In this document: piece by piece, positions 45,309-47,344 of the stretch
Layout of the letters: each line of letters starts with the position of its first letter
Position numbering within the stretch: the stretch's first letter is position 1
From: Candidatus Saccharibacteria bacterium CG_4_10_14_0_2_um_filter_52_9
GTDB lineage: Bacteria; Actinomycetota; Acidimicrobiia; Acidimicrobiales; RAAP-2
Length of the DNA: 47,344 bases
Assembly: GCA_903970515.1 (NCBI GenBank)
Contig: CAJCJA010000019.1
Location: forward strand, 1-47,344
Direction of reading: 5' to 3'
Position numbers and translations under genes: made by a program
The notes under the pieces: model-generated
Seen by the model: the letters and a program-made list of their open reading frames with translations, nothing else
Told to the model about the DNA's origin: nothing
Database searches by the model: none

Positions 45309-46169
45309 ATGACTGATGCCCCCTCGACGTATGGCGATGAAACCGTGGCGCTGGTCGAATCTTTTCAGCGCGCCAAGGGACTCGCTATCACCGGCGTGGT
45401 CGACGAGAACACCTGGAATCGCCTCATTGAGGCCGGATTTCAGCTAGGTGAACGTCTCTTGTTTCTGTCGCACCCGAACCTTCGAGGCGATGACGTCGCC
45501 GAGCTTCAAGTTCGTTTAGCGCAACTGGGCTTCAATCCAGGAAGAATCGATGGCATTTTTGGACCGCTGCTCGATGAAGCGCTGTCAGATTTTCAGCGAA
45601 ACTGCGGTCTGGAGGTGAGTGCGACGCTCACCCGACAAACGCTCCATGAGCTAACCCGACTTACTCCCTCAACGTCAACCTCAAGTCGACACCTCGTCAA
45701 CGAAGCGCGCGATGTCGCAGGATTCAGTGAAGAAGCGACCGGTCCGATCGTCCTCTGCGGCTCGAGTCCCCTGCGAAAAATGCTGGAGCAATCGCTTGAA
45801 GCACAACGAAGCGTGATCTCCTTTAATGAATCATCCGCGCTCGAAGTCGCTGCGTTCGCTAATGACAACCAGGCAATTGTCGTCCTCTCACTCGAGCACG
45901 TCCACGAGATCGACGGGCTCCGGCTCCACTATTGGGCGAGTTATCGGTCTCATTCGCGTCGTGGAGAAATGCTCGCGAGCGCGATCGCCTCGGCACTTTC
46001 GAAGAGCCAATCGGCGTCCAGAGTTGAAATAACGGGAATGGCGTTGCCGATTCTGCGCGAAACCAGGATGACGACGCTGCACATCGAACACGGCGGTCAC
46101 GACCAGCTCGATTTGCGAACCATCAGCGACGCGATTACGTCAGTATTAATTGAAGTTTTCCACAGATAA
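45309..46169 (+). CDS. CwlM-like protein: two peptidoglycan-binding domains and a degenerate amidase domain
   Basis: 286 residues from the first ATG, or about 315 if the extension upstream is translated. Two PG-binding modules: the first lacks its N-terminal helix unless the extension is included (VALVESFQRAKGLAITGVVDENTWNRLIEAG), the second is whole (NLRGDDVAELQVRLAQLGFNPGRIDGIFGPLLDEALSDFQRNCGL). The C-terminal ~150 residues align by position with Amidase_3 (LPILRETRMTTLHIEHGGH resembles the last part of CwlM) but the usual zinc-binding His and Glu motifs are missing. CwlM is a catalytically silent regulator of MurA in mycobacteria and sits after trxC there; this is the likely role. ATG 45309 has no ribosome site and no leaderless box. 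Confidence 0.85.
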   Translation: MTDAPSTYGDETVALVESFQRAKGLAITGVVDENTWNRLIEAGFQLGERLLFLSHPNLRGDDVAELQVRLAQLGFNPGRIDGIFGPLLDEALSDFQRNCGLEVSATLTRQTLHELTRLTPSTSTSSRHLVNEARDVAGFSEEATGPIVLCGSSPLRKMLEQSLEAQRSVISFNESSALEVAAFANDNQAIVVLSLEHVHEIDGLRLHYWASYRSHSRRGEMLASAIASALSKSQSASRVEITGMALPILRETRMTTLHIEHGGHDQLDLRTISDAITSVLIEVFHR

Positions 46170-46272
46170 GTAGTAAAATTACGACTGGTTTTGCCTTCGA
46201 AATATGAAAGAATGCTTTATTTTTCAAGGAATATTGAAGTAACCCACAACTTCTTCCACAACTTGGGGATAA
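46156..46272. other. AT-rich gap with DnaA-box-like sites between convergent cwlM and parB
   Basis: The gap is unusually AT-rich for this genome. It contains TTTTCCACA (46156-46164, fits TTWTNCACA, overlaps the end of the cwlM-like gene), TCTTCCACA (46252-46260, one mismatch), and TTATCCCCA on the minus strand (46272-46264, one mismatch). A TTTATTTTTC run lies between. The genes are convergent, so promoters do not explain the base composition. Confidence 0.4.
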
Positions 46273-46304
46273 CTTCAACTTGAACGTTAGATTGAAGGTT
46301 CAAG
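46273..46304. repeat. Interlocked inverted repeats next to the parB stop
   Basis: CTTCAA (46273-46278) pairs with TTGAAG (46292-46297), and CTTGAAC (46279-46285) pairs with GTTCAAG (46298-46304). The order A-B-A'-B' allows either of two hairpins or a pseudoknot. It abuts the parB stop codon. Confidence 0.5.
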
Positions 46305-46305
46305 G

Positions 46306-47232
46306 CTACTTGTGAGACTTCGAGATAGCGATGTAAATGCGCTCCAGATCGTCAAGATCCGCAAAATCTATGATGATTCGGCCATTCCTTCCCTTGAGGT
46401 CCACGTGAACCCTCGTGTCGAGATAGTCCTCGAGAAGCTGTTCGAGTTCTGCGACACTGGCGTCAGGCACGGGACGTAATCGAGGCTTCTCGTTCAGAAT
46501 CCTGTGCGTTGGCTCTCCCGTTGTGACCGGTTTTGGTTCCAAAAAGGCTCGTACGGCGTCCTCGGTCGCTCGTACTGACATTTCGTTCTTGATGATCCGA
46601 GCGACCATCGTGGTTTGCGCGTTGGGGTCACTGATGGCGAGCAACGAACGCGCGTGCCCCGCGGTTATCTGCGAACTCGCGAGCGCCGCTTGCGCCGTCT
46701 CACCGAGTTGCAGTAATCGTAATGTGTTCGTAATATTTGCCCGACTCTTACCGACGCGCTGGGAAACCTGCTCGTGTGTGAGGTCAAACTCCTCGATCAA
46801 CTGTTGGTACGCCGCCGCTTCCTCCAGAGGGTGCAGATCCACACGATGCAAATTCTCAACAACGGCTTGCTCGAGCGAAAGGCGATCATTGACGTCGTCT
46901 TGGACGAGGACAGGCACGAACTCCAATCCCGCGATGCCGGCAGCTCGCCAGCGCCGCTCCCCCGCGATGAGCTCAAACTCCCCTGGGGCACCTTCGACGG
47001 GGCGGACGATGATCGGTTGGAGCACGCCTAGTTCTTTGACCGAGGACGCTAGAGCTTGCAGGCTGTCGTTATTAAACGCCTTTCGCGGCTGAAATTGATT
47101 CGGGCGAATCGCACTCACAGAAACTCTGCGAAGCGGACCGCTTTCTACGAACACTTCATTGACCGTCAAAGACGGATTTCCTTCTGGAATAAGGGCTCCA
47201 AGTCCTTTACCAAGTCCGGGTTTCCTAGCCAT
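46306..47232 (-). CDS. parB: Chromosome-partitioning protein ParB
   Basis: 308 residues. N-terminal [11 protein letters not shown], the CTP-binding nuclease-like region with GERRWRAA, the helix-turn-helix ([23 protein letters not shown]) and a C-terminal dimer domain. It binds parS near oriC and loads SMC. ATG 47232 has AGAGGAGATCACCC directly upstream. The start overlaps the parA 3' end by eight bases. Confidence 0.96.
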   Translation of the reverse strand: MARKPGLGKGLGALIPEGNPSLTVNEVFVESGPLRRVSVSAIRPNQFQPRKAFNNDSLQALASSVKELGVLQPIIVRPVEGAPGEFELIAGERRWRAAGIAGLEFVPVLVQDDVNDRLSLEQAVVENLHRVDLHPLEEAAAYQQLIEEFDLTHEQVSQRVGKSRANITNTLRLLQLGETAQAALASSQITAGHARSLLAISDPNAQTTMVARIIKNEMSVRATEDAVRAFLEPKPVTTGEPTHRILNEKPRLRPVPDASVAELEQLLEDYLDTRVHVDLKGRNGRIIIDFADLDDLERIYIAISKSHK

Positions 47233-47344
47233 GGGTGATCTCCTCTGCGAGAGCTCGATACGCCTTTGCTCCCTTGGATGTCGGGTCAAAGACGGTGATT
47301 GGTTGGCCAAATGAAGGAGCTTCTGCCAAACGCACCGTGCGAGG
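47225..47344 (-). CDS. parA: Chromosome-partitioning ATPase ParA, C-terminal end only
   Basis: About 39 codons at the right edge read [19 protein letters not shown], then [14 protein letters not shown], the characteristic last strands of ParA/Soj, and end in TAG at 47225-47227, inside the parB start region. The rest lies beyond the window. Confidence 0.9.
   Translation of the reverse strand, partial: PRTVRLAEAPSFGQPITVFDPTSKGAKAYRALAEEITHG

Overview
The window looks like chromosomal DNA from a high-to-mid GC actinobacterium, most plausibly an acidimicrobiia-like lineage. The evidence is a conserved origin-proximal core on the right: dnaB-rplI-rpsR-ssb-rpsF, panB, DUF5318, PadR-ino1, cca, a DUF6049-type membrane protein, murJ, trxB-trxA, a CwlM-like protein, and parB-parA. 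This is the actinobacterial order, much as I recall it from Streptomyces. Inositol-phosphate synthase, a furA-katG pair and many apparently leaderless genes agree with this. The genus is not resolved. I see no rRNA or tRNA genes, no mobile elements and no CRISPR array.

Layout. 1-6.0 kb: a 5'-truncated IlvD/Edd dehydratase, a VOC protein, a large secreted 14-repeat protein with an OmpA-like tail, and an SDR. 6.1-8.9 kb: furA-katG with a palindromic operator overlapping the furA start codon. 9-21 kb: an accessory envelope and stress region with small membrane proteins, an HtrA protease, a PhnB-like VOC protein, an ORF12-type beta-lactamase-fold protein, a SHOCT protein, OsmC, an LCP cell-wall ligase, MscS, a second Cys-motif repeat protein, an orphan OmpR-type regulator preceded by a tiny leader ORF, and a Bcp peroxiredoxin. 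21-24.7 kb: a three-gene 2-oxoacid dehydrogenase operon (E1alpha, E1beta, E2). 24.7-31 kb: an MFS exporter, rlmN, an SDR, a MarR/DHA2-exporter operon with a clear operator, and a YciI protein. 31-35.7 kb: the replication/ribosome block plus panB and DUF5318. 35.9-37.6 kb: PadR-ino1 behind a perfect palindrome. 37.6-47.3 kb: the cell-wall, redox and partition block.

Themes. Peroxide and redox defence (KatG, OsmC, Bcp, TrxA/TrxB) and envelope building (LCP, MurJ, CwlM, HtrA, repeat proteins) dominate. Six starts (five genes and one leader ORF) have a -10-like hexamer TANNNT exactly six bases before the start codon and no Shine-Dalgarno sequence, a signature of leaderless transcripts; this helps fix several starts. 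The strangest local feature is the trxA/cwlM junction. The CwlM frame is open back to the trxA amber stop in the same frame, its first peptidoglycan-binding repeat begins in that stretch, and no ATG, GTG or TTG is available there.
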